Below, one piece after another: positions 41,722-54,480 of a stretch of DNA of 64,000 bases. The position numbers were made by a program, and so were the translations under genes. Within the stretch, counting starts at the first letter, position 1, and each line of letters opens with the position of its first letter. Under the pieces are notes generated by a model. That model worked only from the letters and a program-made list of their open reading frames with translations, did not search any database and was not told where the DNA came from. The DNA is from Tillus elongatus (Eukaryota > Arthropoda > Insecta > Coleoptera > Cleridae). The stretch is from assembly GCA_964006375.1 (NCBI GenBank), contig OZ023267.1, positions 83,082,906 to 83,146,905 on the forward strand, written 5' to 3'.

Positions 41722-42358
41722 TAGAGGTGTGCGAAGCTTCGAAATTCCGAACCGAACCCAAACTCGAACCGAGCCTTCGGTTCGAAAATATGTTCGCACA
41801 AGCGATGTTGAAGTAGTTCGAAGTTCGAAATATGTAATTCTTCAAAATAGTTCGAAGTTCGTTGCTCAAAAATACTTCGAAATTTCACTTTACAGGCATT
41901 GAATATTGCCAAAGGTAGCGAAGTTGCGGCCTCTTTAACTCGGTAGCGGCGCTTTAAACTCGTTATCGGTCTCATCGAGTCGATAGCGTAATTTCAGAAG
42001 ATTTCACTCATGCATATTTTTGACATCGAGACACGACGGAGCCATTTAGCAATTACAGAATTATTTTTCTTGTATATCCTAGCCTGCCAACACCTATTTC
42101 AGTAACAACATTATGATGGCGGTGTTCGAAGGCGATCAGTAACGTAAATTTTCAGAATTTTGGAAAACACTGGTTTCAAGATGCTTTATTTTACAGTGAG
42201 CCAAAACAGTTAAATATTCACAATCAGGAGGCAGTTCAAACTTGTAAGTGGTTATTTTATACCTATCATGCTCACTCTGAACTCTCTCAATCTGTTTGCT
42301 AAAACTGCCTAGCCAATACCAAACAACAACATATATAATTGAGCTTATCTATAGATCT
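41722..42358. mobile_element. hAT-like non-autonomous segment
   Basis: Begins tagaggtgtgcgaagcttcg, the style of many hAT terminal repeats, followed by a ttcgaa-rich stretch. Copy A has different sequence between the same flanks (ataacgtaaa and cactaataa), so it is a replacement or an insertion with deletion. A related fragment (ttgccagaggcagc, cccggtagcgaag) is at 50870-51250. Open frames here have no transposase motifs. Confidence 0.5.
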
Positions 42359-42419
42359 AGCACTAATAATTGTCAATTAACTCAATGTTCAAAATGCTGT
42401 CTATTATTATCAATATAAT

Positions 42420-43255
42420 TGAACTCGCGTTTTAAAGAAATTTATTACATTAATTAACCTGGAATGCACAATCCATCTTGTTTGGCAAATAATTATAGCT
42501 TTCAGGTCTTCCAGATTTAATGGTCTGTCTCTGTAGACAACATTCTTCAAGTGACCCCAAGAAACCAATCACATGGCGTTAAATCAAGAGGGCCAGCAGT
42601 TCATTTAAAGGCATCACAGCGCCCGATTCAATTTTCTCTAAACACTTCATCCAAATATTGCCGCATGTGTCTTCCAAAATGACTGAGCTCCATATTGCTC
42701 AAACCAAACTTCATTGACTAGGCCCACTGCAACCACTGTGGTATAATTTTCAGGTGTTAGATTTCCCTCAATAAATAACCGCCTAATATTACTACTGTAG
42801 TATACCCGTCCATACATAATTTTTTTTTTTGTGGTCGTTGGGTTGGAGCCTCCAGCATCCAATGTGGATTATGCTGAGACCAATAACGATAATTTTGTTT
42901 ATTAACAAATCAATAGGGTGTCAACGTAGCTCCATCTGGGAAACAATGTTTCTACTAAAGTCCGGATTCTCATTCAGTTTGCCATAATATAACAAAATTC
43001 AACATGCCTCTTAAAATTGCCATCTACAAGTTCCTGTACTAGCTGTACTTTGTATGGGTGAAATTTTTTCTTTTTCTTTTTAGCAAAGTTACCACATATT
43101 TTTATGAAACACTGTGTAATGTAGCAACTGTATTTGTAGACAGATGAGGGGTTTAATGAAAAGGCAACAATATATCTAATGTGTTATTACCAGCTACAGC
43201 CGTTTTTGGTCTTCCTATTATTGGCTTATTGTTGACATTACCAGTTTCGTTAATT
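42420..43255 (-). pseudogene. IS630/mariner-type transposase relic in copy B (uninterrupted)
   Basis: Same - strand pieces as copy A, here contiguous: partial HTH at 43255-43180, the HWMLEAPTQ block near 42850 and the C-terminal blocks near 42730-42450. It carries stops and frameshifts, and the N-terminal part is cut by the deletion at 43255. It is the pre-insertion reference for the two insertions in copy A. Confidence 0.7.
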
Positions 43256-43515
43256 GAAATACAGAGTGTTAAAAATGTGTTTGTTTTGATAGGTACCTAA
43301 ACTGTGAAGTAGATTATCGACTTTTATGCAATTTAGTGTGTCTAAATTAGGGCTAGAGACACATATTTGAGAAGGAAAAAAAATCACATTTAACCAGCCG
43401 CACCCCTATAACTATGACCTTGGCGTACTATTTGAAATAAAAATACAGTACGCTGCTGATTTTTTCAAATACAAAAATTATTCTCAGAATAGTGCTATTC
43501 TTTATATAAAAAAAA

Positions 43516-43800
43516 GTCTAGACGCAGCAAGTGCGTTATGAAAGTGAATTTTCATAAAAATGTTTTTAATAACAAATGCGAGCAGGCATCAATCTGATTA
43601 CCGGTATAGCCTATGTAGTAGAAACAATGTGCCATATTTTATCGAAACTACTTATTGTTTGAAAATGTAAAAAAAAATCCGAAAATAAACTTAAAGTCGG
43701 TTTCCTAGTCAACAAACCTTAGGTTAATAGCAAATTGAGTTATTAAAATTTGAAGGATTTAAAGAAAATTCGCTGCCAAAACGCACTTACTGCGTCCAGA
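43516..43800. mobile_element. MITE copy within copy B
   Basis: ctagacgcagcaagtgcg at the start and cgcacttactgcgtccag at the end. Orthologous to the 26022-26312 copy. Confidence 0.8.
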
Positions 43801-44449
43801 TTTTTTTCTTACAAACATGCATCATATTTCAATAAAAAATGCAAAAATGCATTAACGAATTTGTTGTACGAAAATTAGCCAAAAATTATAGACTGTTAAA
43901 ACAAATTTAACTAAACCTTCAGCGAAAGCATCAACTTTAACTAAACCGACGGCCAAAACATCAGAGAAAAGGTCTATTTGAAATCAATTTTCTGTAAATA
44001 TTTTAGTAAAATGAAGGGCAATGACGACTGAAGCTGAAATTTAAAGGTTTGCAGAACGTTTTTCTTGCAACACTTTCTTTTCACAGTCTGTATTTGTTTC
44101 ACGTTTGTTTCACGTAAACATTGCCAATTTTGACGTTTTAAATCGCGACTTTGACGTTTTGAGGAAAACTGCATTTTTTTAACTGCCCATAACTCTTTTT
44201 CTTTAAACCTAGAGACCTAAATTTTTGTAAGGGGTTCTCTTTATAATGCAAACACGCGTATCAAATTTGGTTGCCCTTACTTTGTTATTTCCGGAGATAT
44301 ACATTAAAAAAATAAATAAAACACAAAATTTTCCTGAAAACCTATGCCGATTTCCCTGGCTAACGAACTTGTCCAAGCCACTTGCAAAAGGAAGGAATTC
44401 ACCAAATTTGATTGAAATCGGCCCATTATTTTTTGAGTTATCGGTGTGA

Positions 44450-46019
<1,570 letters not shown>

Positions 46020-46810
46020 TGTCTACGGTATTCTTAACCCCCCGCAGTTCCACTGCTAGGTCTGCCCGGTAGGCTTCCCAGTCCGCCTTGCGAGGGTCCC
46101 GGTACCATACCGTTTGTCTTTCGACTTTGGCGATTACAAACCGGATGTATCTGTGGTCTGAGCTACTCTCTTTCCCAGACACAGCCCAGTTCTTAACAAA
46201 GTCACCCAGAAACTGACTGGAAACTGTTAGATCTAAAACTTCCTAACGCCGTGTTGTGATGAAGGTCGGTTAATTACCTCTATTCAATATGTCTAAATTA
46301 AATTTCATAAAAAATTGTAAAAGTGACCCACCCTTAGCGTTTGTGTCCGAGCTTCCCCACAACTCATGGTGCGGGTTCATATCCATGCCGACGATGGTCT
46401 GCCATCCACCTTCTCTGCTACCCACCATCAGCTGCTCTAATTCCTTGGGTAGAGGACGTTCCGTGCTGTCCCCTGGCAGATAGGTCGATCCGACAGTAAT
46501 GTCCCTTGACCCATCCGCTCTTCCACATCAGATTTTGATCGTTGCCAGGCCCCTGGAACAGAAATTCATTAAAGGCAGAAACTCTATCCCTTCCCTGACA
46601 AAAATGCAGGCCCTCGGGTTCTCGCTGGATCTGCTGTAGATGAGCTTTCCAGCAGCTCCACCTAGTCCATTGATCTCTCCTTTATAGGAGCACGGTTCCT
46701 GGATGACGGCCACATCTGTGTTTCTCAGAGCCATCAGTAGTCCGGCTGTGGCTGTTCTACTGTGTTGGAGGTTGACCTGAAGGAACCTAAGTCCTATCAA
46801 CCCCTGGTTG
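46020..46810 (-). pseudogene. Non-LTR retrotransposon endonuclease (EEP) relic
   Basis: On the - strand: RFLQVNLQHSRTAT at the start, then VIQEP (catalytic Glu), LIYSRSS and ACIFVREGIEFLP in the 46528-46800 frame. After a frameshift come YLPGDSTE, VGMDMNPHHELWGSSDTN (catalytic Asp and Asn), LDLTVSS, SSSDH (catalytic Asp-His) and WYRDPRKADWEAY. This is the complete motif order of an apurinic-type endonuclease in I/R1-group elements. The reverse transcriptase that should follow is absent; the element is truncated at about 46020. Confidence 0.82.
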
Positions 46811-46829
46811 CTTCACCAGTGGGCGAAAG

Positions 46830-47297
46830 CTAACCCTTCTCAGGCCCCAGAATGCCTTGAAGGAGGTTCCTTTTGGGACGACTGTCTGTAGTAGGCGTGT
46901 TAGAGTCCGAGCGCGACCTCTTCTGACTCGCACTCCCCTCTTGCGTCTTACAGGTTTCTCGACCGTCCACGCCCCGGTCGCCATTTTCTGCGCCTTCCGG
47001 AGCTTCTTTCTTTGCACCCCGGAAAGACGCTGGACTGCCGGGACAGTCCCTCTTCTCCTGCAGTAGGGTCCTCACTGGTGGAGGGGCCCCCAGAGTCCGC
47101 GGCCTCGTCGCCCTCCGGTGGGACCCAGCCTTCAGCTTGGGTGTCGGGGACCAGCCTGTGGCCGAAGCTACCCCCCATCCTCCGTATCTACGTCGGTCGT
47201 GAGAACTCCGCGGACGCTGCCGCCCTCTCGCTCGCCTTCGTTTCCGGAATAGACTCAAGGCACGAGTCTGTAGCCAGAGCCACTCCTCGAGCCTCAT
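46830..47297 (-). pseudogene. ORF1-like fragment upstream of the endonuclease relic
   Basis: A 155-residue Arg/Pro/Gly-rich frame without zinc knuckles, just upstream of the endonuclease on the same strand. GC content is far above the surroundings, as in the rest of the element. Its place and composition suit the N-terminal half of a non-LTR ORF1 (nucleic-acid-binding protein), but no diagnostic motif is visible. The + strand frame at 47012-47473 is its antisense shadow. The GC-rich sequence continues to about 47640 and probably belongs to the same element. Confidence 0.5.
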
Positions 47298-47644
47298 TGG
47301 TTTTGGTTTTATTTAAATTTCTCTTCATTTTGTTCACACGAGAATGGGGGAAAATACTGCCCACACCATCAGAACCCCCTGTGTGGTGCAAGGCGGGTTA
47401 CTCTGGAGGTTTCCGTGGTACTCCAGAGGTTCCGTTCATGGATTGGGGGAGTTTTCTCGACCTCCACGTCTAGATCTGTCATGTTTAGTTATAAGCAGGG
47501 TCACCTCGTGCGGTATGCAGCTCTTCACCGCGCATGACGGTCTTGGGGAAAGCTTCATTGAAAGCTCATGTTGTTTTCGCTTCCTCAACTTGTCCCCAGT
47601 GTCAAGTTTAGGAAGAAGTGTGAAGTTCGCATAAAGTGTATACA

Positions 47645-48046
47645 ACGCATTCAGAATTGATCAATATTTTAATTTTTACTATTGTTGTCATTTTATTCCC
47701 CTTTACATTATTGTTATAATATAGTAGAATTAGGAAATATATGGCAACATGGAGTTTTATACTTCTACAAGTGTTAAATAAATTGCAAAACACATTTTTT
47801 TTTAATTTCAGTTTTACATTTATTAATGCAAACTGTTTATCTTGCAATTTATGGATTTACATGTCTACATAATGAAACTTTTTGTATACACCAATAAAGC
47901 TTCTATGCAATTTAAAGTTTAAAACATTTTTTTCTTTTATGCTTTTATTTTTTATCAACATTAACTGCTTAGAAATGTACTTTACCCCATAAAAAAATTA
48001 GCTTTATGTTATAACACTTGTGTCAATTTTTTTTTGTTTTTTTAAG
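47645..48046. other. No gene recognised
   Basis: AT-rich; phrases such as ctttttgtatac and ttttattttttat recur here and at 48340-48620, suggesting decayed local duplication. Confidence 0.4.
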
Positions 48047-48289
48047 TTTCAAACTAGCGAAAGTTTTAGTAGAGCTAACGTCTGCGCAGGAGTCATGGTT
48101 GCGACATCGCTCCTAGATTGTGATGATGAACATATAATTAGCTTACACGATCGCTGTAAACTGTTGTATGTAGACAATCAACTTGTGCCGGTGCAGGTGC
48201 ATATAAGGAGGTACGGCCATGACTGGCAAAGTTCGCATAAAAAGGTTATTGTCCTGATCTCTCAGATTGCGTTTTCAATGCTGCTTTAG
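48047..48289 (+). other. Small unrecognised ORF or exon-like segment
   Basis: The frame reads SESFSRANVCAGVMV, LLDCDDEHIISLHDRC, LVPVQVHIRRYGHDWQ and stops at 48289. It is richer in GC and less repetitive than its surroundings and is preceded by a T-rich tract ending in ttaag, which resembles a weak acceptor. I recognise no family. NXF phases join across this intron without it, so it is not needed for the NXF protein. It could be an exon of another gene, a captured fragment or chance. Confidence 0.3.
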
Positions 48290-48893
48290 TATATATTAGC
48301 ACATCCCTACCTATATTTACATATACATATACAATAAAGATTATTTCTTGATTCTATTTCTTTTATTTTTTAAATAACTTTAAGTCATAAAAAATAATAT
48401 AACATCATTGTTATAACTTTTTATTATAATATTTGCATTAATTTTTGAGTTATAAAAACCTAACACGTTTTAAAAGGTTTACAATGCACGTTGTTGTATG
48501 AAATTTATAAACTTGTTACATATAAAACTCTTTGTATACAATACCTAAAAAAAATGAAGGTTCATTTTTGGTTTTATTTATTTTATTTTTTAAATCATTT
48601 TACATCATAAAAAATAACACATCCTACAATTTTTTTATCCTGAACTAAATTTTAATTATTAGAATACATTCTTCTCGCAAATAAAAAAACAACTTTTTAA
48701 TAAATTTTTTATTTAACGCTTAGTTTTGGCGTAGAAAAGTATACTATGACTCGATATATTACATCGCTGATGATTGAATTTCTATCAGAGAGGAACGAAC
48801 TTTTCCAATGAAACTTTCTTAAATGTGTAGAAACACACTTTTTTTTCTTTTTATTGAGGATGTCATACTACAACTAAAATTAAAATTAAATAA
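48290..48893. other. No gene recognised
   Basis: Very AT-rich, nothing recognised. Confidence 0.5.
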
Positions 48894-49065
48894 GGCAACC
48901 TTGAGAGGTTGTGTTGACCTTGGGAGTAGGAAACCTTGAGAGGCATGTTGACTTTGGGAGTAGGCAACCTTGAGAGGAGTGTTGACTTTAACAGGAGGCC
49001 ACATTGAGAGGAGTGTTAATCTTTGGAGGAGGCAACCTTGAGAGGAGTGTTGACCATGGGAGGAG
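48894..49065. repeat. Minisatellite, 34-35-bp unit, five copies
   Basis: Units begin ggcaaccttgagagg or a variant at 48894, 48929, 48963, 48997 and 49031, each followed by a gtgttgac-ttgggag-like half. The antisense frame across it (48819-49088, rich in Ser/Gln/Leu repeats) is a consequence of the repeat. Confidence 0.9.
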
Positions 49066-49289
49066 GAGGAGGGTGCTGTAGAACCCACTATTATTACCTA
49101 CTGTAAGAAATACTTAATTTGGTCATCTGTATTTGCATTTTCATATATAAGTACATACTTGTTACATTGTTTTGACATATGTCAAATGATTTTTTTTTTT
49201 CAATGTTAATTGCAGATTAGGTGTACACTTTAAATTTTATGCATTCTTGTCAGCAAATTTTGATATTAATTTTATCAGGAAAATTTTAA

Positions 49290-49490
49290 ATTTATGTTCA
49301 GGAAATTTTTATACTTTTTCAACCAAAAAGTGAATTTGATGAAATCTGGTACATTGTTTTTACTATAAAGGATATACTATCTACTAAATTTGATGACTTT
49401 CTTAAAAAAAAAAAAAAAAACATATTTAGCATTAAAAACAGTTGTATGAAAATTCGCTACCATAACGCACTTGCTGCTTCCAAACTTTTA
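49290..49490. mobile_element. MITE, truncated and diverged
   Basis: Internal blocks acattgttttta and tttgatgactttc, then the terminus cgctaccataacgcacttgc, match the 35470 copy. The left terminus is missing. Confidence 0.6.
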
Positions 49491-49683
49491 AAATTTTTCC
49501 TGTCTTTTTCCTATACAATTTTTCTTTTGTGCTGCATGCTTTTATAATACACTTTGTACTGTAAGGCTAGATGCATTCAGACCATAATTTGAAACTCATA
49601 CCGGTTTCACTCTCATTAGAGCTATACTAATTACAGCAAGAATACACCTAAAGTAATTCAGCTAAGGTAGCCAGCCTCAGAAA

Positions 49684-50095
49684 ACATTGTGAGATGTACG
49701 ACAGGGTCGCCATCTGCATGCGTTACCAGGTAGTATGTTGCCACGTCAGCTCTAATAAACACAGTGTTGTAAATAAAGACGGTGTACAACCAACCAACAA
49801 TTTTGTAAATGGTCAGCCCTGGCACTTTTTCCCCTAATACCGGGATAATGTATGTAAGGCTAGATGCATTCTGACCATTTTAACAGTATGCGTCTCTTAT
49901 TATGCTCAGAATGCATCTAGACATACATACATTGTACCTGTATTAGGGAAGAAAGTGCCAGGGCTAACAAGTTACAAGATTGTTGGTTGGTCGTACAGTC
50001 TCTATTTATAATATTTTGCGTTCATCAGAGCTGCCGTGACAACATACTACCTGGTAACGCAGATGGCGACCCTGTCATACATTTCACAATGTGTA
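49684..50095. mobile_element. Large foldback element (arms about 195 bp)
   Basis: The left arm (acattgtgagatgtacgaca at 49685 to ctagatgcattctgacc near 49880) is matched by the reverse complement of 49905-50095 with about 85-90% identity by eye. Shared landmarks are gggtcgccatctgc, taccaggtagtatgttg, accaaccaacaat and agccctggcacttt. The loop is only about 20 bp. A further partial match to the inner end (gtaaggctagatgcattc) is at 49560. It ends 450 bp upstream of an NXF exon. Confidence 0.85.
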
Positions 50096-50545
50096 CCCTT
50101 TGTAGTCCAATATTTCCCTGGTATATTTGTTTTATTCTTTTAGTTTTATTAGGATCAGTAGCTTTCCTACAACTTCTATTATTTTATCAGTTGCACTTAT
50201 TATTTGCATCTTTAAAACTGAGAATAATAAAAGTGCACTTCTGCACTTTCTTTTACCAATTATAATGTTTTTCCTACATTTAAAGAACCACATCGACAAC
50301 TATGGCTCTTAGCGAGATAAATGAATGGGTGGAATGGTAATATGTGAATTAGTTCTCAAACAGAACAAATTTGTTTCGCCTTGTCGGGGACACAAATCCA
50401 CATCAAAACAAGAGTTGACAACACAACATTAGCGAGTATGCTCACAAGGCCGCTTAGGTTCAGTTTGTGTTTTTGTTTCTGTGTGGAAAACTAATTTAAT
50501 TCATTTCTAATAGTTTAAATGCCTTAGAAATAATTTTTGTTGTAG
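50096..50545. other. Intronic sequence before NXF exon
   Basis: Nothing coding recognised. The acceptor tract tttttgttgtag is at its end. Confidence 0.6.
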
Positions 50546-50727
50546 ATTTGTTGGAATACACTCCCTTATTCATTCCAAGGATTCTGTCTCATGTTTTACA
50601 TATGTGTAAATCAAACCATGGCTTTATAAAGCATCTGGATCTTAAGAACAATGAACTTTGTAATTTAGAGTCATTAGAAGTTGTTGCTGGATCCCTGTTA
50701 ATGACTTTAGATCTATCCAATAATGAG
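50546..50727 (+). CDS. NXF-family gene, leucine-rich repeat exon 1
   Basis: 182 bp, completing the codon split at 13744 and ending in phase 0 before donor gtatac. It encodes a helix (VLHMC-x-SNHGFIKHL) and two leucine-rich repeat cores, LDLKNNELCNLESL and LDLSNNE, matching in order and spacing the LRR domain of NXF proteins (family pattern L-x-L-S-x-N-x-L). With the RRM-like domain this region binds RNA or adaptor proteins in NXF1. Confidence 0.92.
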
Positions 50728-50869
50728 GTATACTATTATCTTTTTGGTAATATTATTTATAAAGTAGTATAAAGAGGATTTATCTCTTGAAAGGCAAGTT
50801 AATAAAAAAAACTCAGCGATGTTAAAAACTTATTTGAAGTTTAAGATAACGTAATTCCGGTAAATAATT

Positions 50870-51250
50870 CCAAATTTGATACTCAAAAATAGTTGAAGAT
50901 TAAATATTAGAGGCACTCAGTGTTGCCAGAGGCAGCAGAGTTTTAGCCCGGTAGCGAAGTAGCGGCCCTGGTCAGGGGATATCACCTATGTGTATTGACA
51001 GTTAGTGGACACATTTGGAAGTGACAACCATTCAACAATTACAGGATTCATATTTTTACGAGAAAAATGCAAATGAAATCCACCTAACCAGGAAACAAAT
51101 TATTTAAAGAGAAAACAAAATTGTTTACAGCTTCACAAGCAACAAGAATGAATTATTTTACAAACAACTTGAATGCTAAAAGGTTACAGTAACTTGACAG
51201 TAAACAATTGTGTGACAGCATGTTTGTTTCGTGGTTAGGGTGTTTGTTGA
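50870..51250. mobile_element. hAT-like fragment related to 41722-42358
   Basis: Shares the run of ttgccagaggcagc, cccggtagcgaagtagcgg and gacacatttggaag-type blocks with the copy-B segment, in diverged form. No ORF. Confidence 0.45.
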
Positions 51251-51299
51251 AAGGCTAGGTAGATTTTATTTTAATGTTCCCTTGTAGCATCCTGCATTT

Positions 51300-51519
<220 letters not shown>

Positions 51520-51533
51520 AAAACCAGTGCAGA

Positions 51534-51850
51534 CTCAACAGAATTTATTTCTGAGAAGAGAGAGGAAACACAAAGTTGGCTATTTATTTCCCATGCTAGA
51601 GATAATGCCACTGAAGACAATGTTAAAACATATATAATAGAGAAAGCCAGTATTAAGAATACAGATGATACTGTAGTAAATGAAATAAAAACAAAATATG
51701 ATAGGAAGGACAACAAATTTTTCCAGATTTGACTTGATTTTTCATTCTGAGACATGGTCTATGAATAAGATTTTTGGCCCTGTGGAGTTGCTTGTCGACG
51801 TTATAAAGTTTTAAAAAAGTTTAAAAATGAAAATAAAACGTGCAATGCAC
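51534..51850 (+). pseudogene. Non-LTR retrotransposon ORF1-like fragment
   Basis: One frame with three stops reads STEFISEKREETQSWLFIS, NATEDNVKTYIIEK, KFFQI and, after the stops, DFWPCGVACRRY. The S-W-L-F-(I/V)-S start, V-x-x-Y-I and FWP-G-x-x-R-x-(Y/F) end are the layout of the RNA-binding domain found in ORF1 of many Jockey/CR1-type insect elements. It is short and dead. Confidence 0.6.
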
Positions 51851-52163
51851 AGGATTTTTGAAAATAGTATATGTAATGTGTATGTTAGGACTCAGTTGGC
51901 AACTGTACAAACACAGAACATATAATAGTTTAATATGTCATCGCTAATATAGGGTATTGTTTTTAAAGTAAGGTTATAACTGCCATAATTCTTTTTGTGA
52001 ACATGATATACATTTCTAGGTAAAAGTGTATTGTTGCAAAATACATTTTCTGCATTAATATTTATTTATCAATTCGTTGCTGTTTTGCTAAGTGCCAAGT
52101 AAGATTTCAGTTATGTTTAACACTGTGTTTAGATTATACATTTATCATGATATATTATTTTAG
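51851..52163. other. Intronic sequence
   Basis: No repeat or coding match; ends in acceptor tattattttag. Confidence 0.6.
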
Positions 52164-52307
52164 CTTGCAACAATAGAAAGCTTAGCACCTTTAAAAGTAC
52201 TTATGCTCAAGGAACTCTATTTAAAAGGCAATCCAATATGTGCTAAATATGATGCAGTGAGTTATTTGAAGGAAATTCTGTATGTGGTACCAACACTGGA
52301 GAAGCTG
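52164..52307 (+). CDS. NXF-family gene, leucine-rich repeat exon 2
   Basis: 48 codons, phase 0 at both ends, donor gtttgt. Encodes IESLAPLKV, then LKELYLKGNPIC, the last LRR with the L-x-L-x-G-N-P motif, followed by AVSYLKEIL and PTLEKL. This is the LRR cap of NXF proteins (family: E-L-W-L-x-G-N-x-L-C ... F-P-x-L-x-x-L-D-G), whose Asp-Gly is supplied by the first codons of the next exon. Confidence 0.93.
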
Positions 52308-52734
52308 GTTTGTATTTTTTTCTGTTACTGTAATTTTTTAATATTATATATATTTTTATACAAACATGTTTATAGTGAAACTTTGATAACTTAATGTCAA
52401 AAAAGAAATGTTAAAGAAAATTTTGATTTAAAAAACTGGCTTTCTGTTTTGGGTAGGTATTTACTAAAAAAAATAAATAATAATTTATGTATGCATGCAC
52501 TGAGCATTTTCAATACACGGAATAGCTGCATTCTGGCCTAAATTTTGAGTAAAATTTGAAAATAAATCTCAGTTGCCATAAGAGTAAAAGCTCTATTTCC
52601 TAAAACTAATGTCATAAATACAGGGTGTTTAGTTTTTGCTGTAGTAAATTTTTTTATTACGAACTAACATACACTTTTTTTGTTGTATCTACACTGCTTT
52701 TATTTGTTCTGATATACGTTAAAAATAATTACAG
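52308..52734. other. Intronic sequence
   Basis: Start of an 11.2-kb intron; nothing recognised in this stretch. Confidence 0.6.
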
Positions 52735-53229
52735 TATACCCTCCACTATATGTGTGCGAAATATCCAGTTTGCGTATTATCCGTGCTGAGAAATTGATCA
52801 AAATTTCAAATCAGGAATCGATCGAAATTTTAATTTTTGTTTGTTCCCTCCCACAAATAGAATAAATATCCCTAATAAAAACCAACGACTATCCAAGTAC
52901 GGTTCTGCCGGTTATAATTACCATGTTGCAAAAATCATGAGGAAAATAAAACTGAAAATTGTTAGAACCTGTAGAGTAGGCAGTATGTACGTAGAAACAG
53001 AATGAACTGTGATTGCTTATTCTGTTGTGATGAATGTTTATTTATCTCCGAACGTGCCACTACTGTTGGAACGCTGAGAAGGATCCATATCCGGGAATGT
53101 TTATGTTAAGGTCATAAATTTCATCGTCTCTATCTTTTCACACTTGATCTCATTCGATAAGCATGGGCGGCACAGCAGAAAGGAACAAGATAAACATTTC
53201 CTGAGAAAGACACAGCTGTTAAACATTCT

Positions 53230-53315
<86 letters not shown>

Positions 53316-53669
53316 CATTTTATTATACGACTATCCAAGTACGGTTCTGCCGGTTATAATTACCATGTTGCAAAAATCATGAGGAAAATAAAACTGAAAA
53401 TTGTTAGAACCTGTAGAGTAGCCAGTATGAACGTAGAAACAGAATGAACTGTGATTGCTTATTCTGTTGTGATGAATGTTTATTTATCTCCGAACGTGCC
53501 ACTACAGTTGGAACGCTGAGAAGGATCCATATCCGGGAATGTTTATGTTAAGGTCATAAATTTCATCGTCTATCTTTTCACACTTGATCTCATTCGATAA
53601 GCATGGGCGGCACAGCAGAAAGGAACAAGATAAACATTTCCTGAGAAAGACACAGCTGTTAAACATTCT

Positions 53670-53731
<62 letters not shown>
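52735..53731. mobile_element. Dispersed pogo-like repeat, copies 2 and 3 in tandem
   Basis: Copy 2 starts with acagtataccctccacta (a pogo/Tigger-type terminus) and matches copy 1 from ctatatgtgtgcgaaata to aaacattctgttta, followed by (TA)n 53232-53311. Copy 3 (53328-53671) begins in the middle of the unit at cgactatccaagtacg and again ends in aaacattctgttta plus (TA)n 53672-53731. The spacing of equivalent points is 444 bp. Copies 2 and 3 are nearly identical, so the duplication is recent. Confidence 0.75.
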
Positions 53732-53733
<2 letters not shown>

Positions 53734-53799
53734 CATTTTATTATGCTCATATCATTACTGTTTTTCAATTATCCGTGTTGCCGATTTTTCATCCCCTTC

Positions 53800-54070
53800 C
53801 CCCTAAAGCTATTTTACCCAAAAATAATCCAAACCGTTCGTTTGTTGAGTGCTAACAGTATACCAAATTTAAAGACGATATCTCAATTCGTTCTAAAGTT
53901 ATCGTGGCTACAAACAGACAGCCATACAGACCGACGGACCAGCAGACAAAAAAATTCGTTCCCACATCATCTTTTCTATATGTTTTGATACGGTTTATGA
54001 CGTTTAAGCGGGAAAAAAAATTGAAATTTTTGTCGCCGATGCGATACTTCCACACGTTACGATGTGGAAG
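53800..54070 (-). repeat. Inverted copy of the 14.04-14.25 kb repeat unit
   Basis: Reverse complement reads gtggaagtatcgcatc, aacataagaaa-like, then gctacgataactttagaacg, as at 14090-14240. It sits directly after the pogo-like tandem. Confidence 0.6.
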
Positions 54071-54302
54071 TAAAATGAAAATAACACAAACCATAAAGTG
54101 ACATTTTACCCATTAAAGGCACTGTAAGTAATTCTTAATATGAAAGAGAACGAATTTTATGTTTTTATTACAGTATGACCTCATATAAAAAATGATATAA
54201 GTTTCCACATATTGAAAATTTCAGTTAGCAAAATTTAAGTTACCCAAATACATCAACATGTAACATAAAGTTTAACTCTATTATGTTTTTATGTTTAATA
54301 AT

Positions 54303-54397
54303 TGTAGGTTGGCCGTGTGGGATTGTTGGAGCAACATAAATTAAATGCGCATAAGTTTAACAAAACAATATATAATAATGCAAGAACAATAAAGGTA
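54303..54397 (-). repeat. Gypsy-2 3' LTR, outer part
   Basis: Matches 62532-62628 (ggccgtg-gggattgttg, cataagtttaacaaaacaat) until the non-LTR insertion. The remainder is at 58764 to about 58915. Confidence 0.85.
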
Positions 54398-54480
54398 GGT
54401 TAGGTTAGGTTTGAATGTGAGTGGTCCATATCGGTCCCTCCACCGCGACCATAAGGTCTATTGTGGCTCACGCCTAATGT

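Noticed and set aside
47012..47473. 153-codon + strand frame
   Set aside because: Antisense to the GC-rich ORF1/5' region of the non-LTR relic; no domain.
48819..49088. Ser/Gln/Leu-repeat protein on the - strand
   Set aside because: Explained by the 34-bp minisatellite.
54398..54412. Interstitial telomere
   Set aside because: Only two to three units, exactly at the 3' end of a retrotransposon; better explained as its tail.
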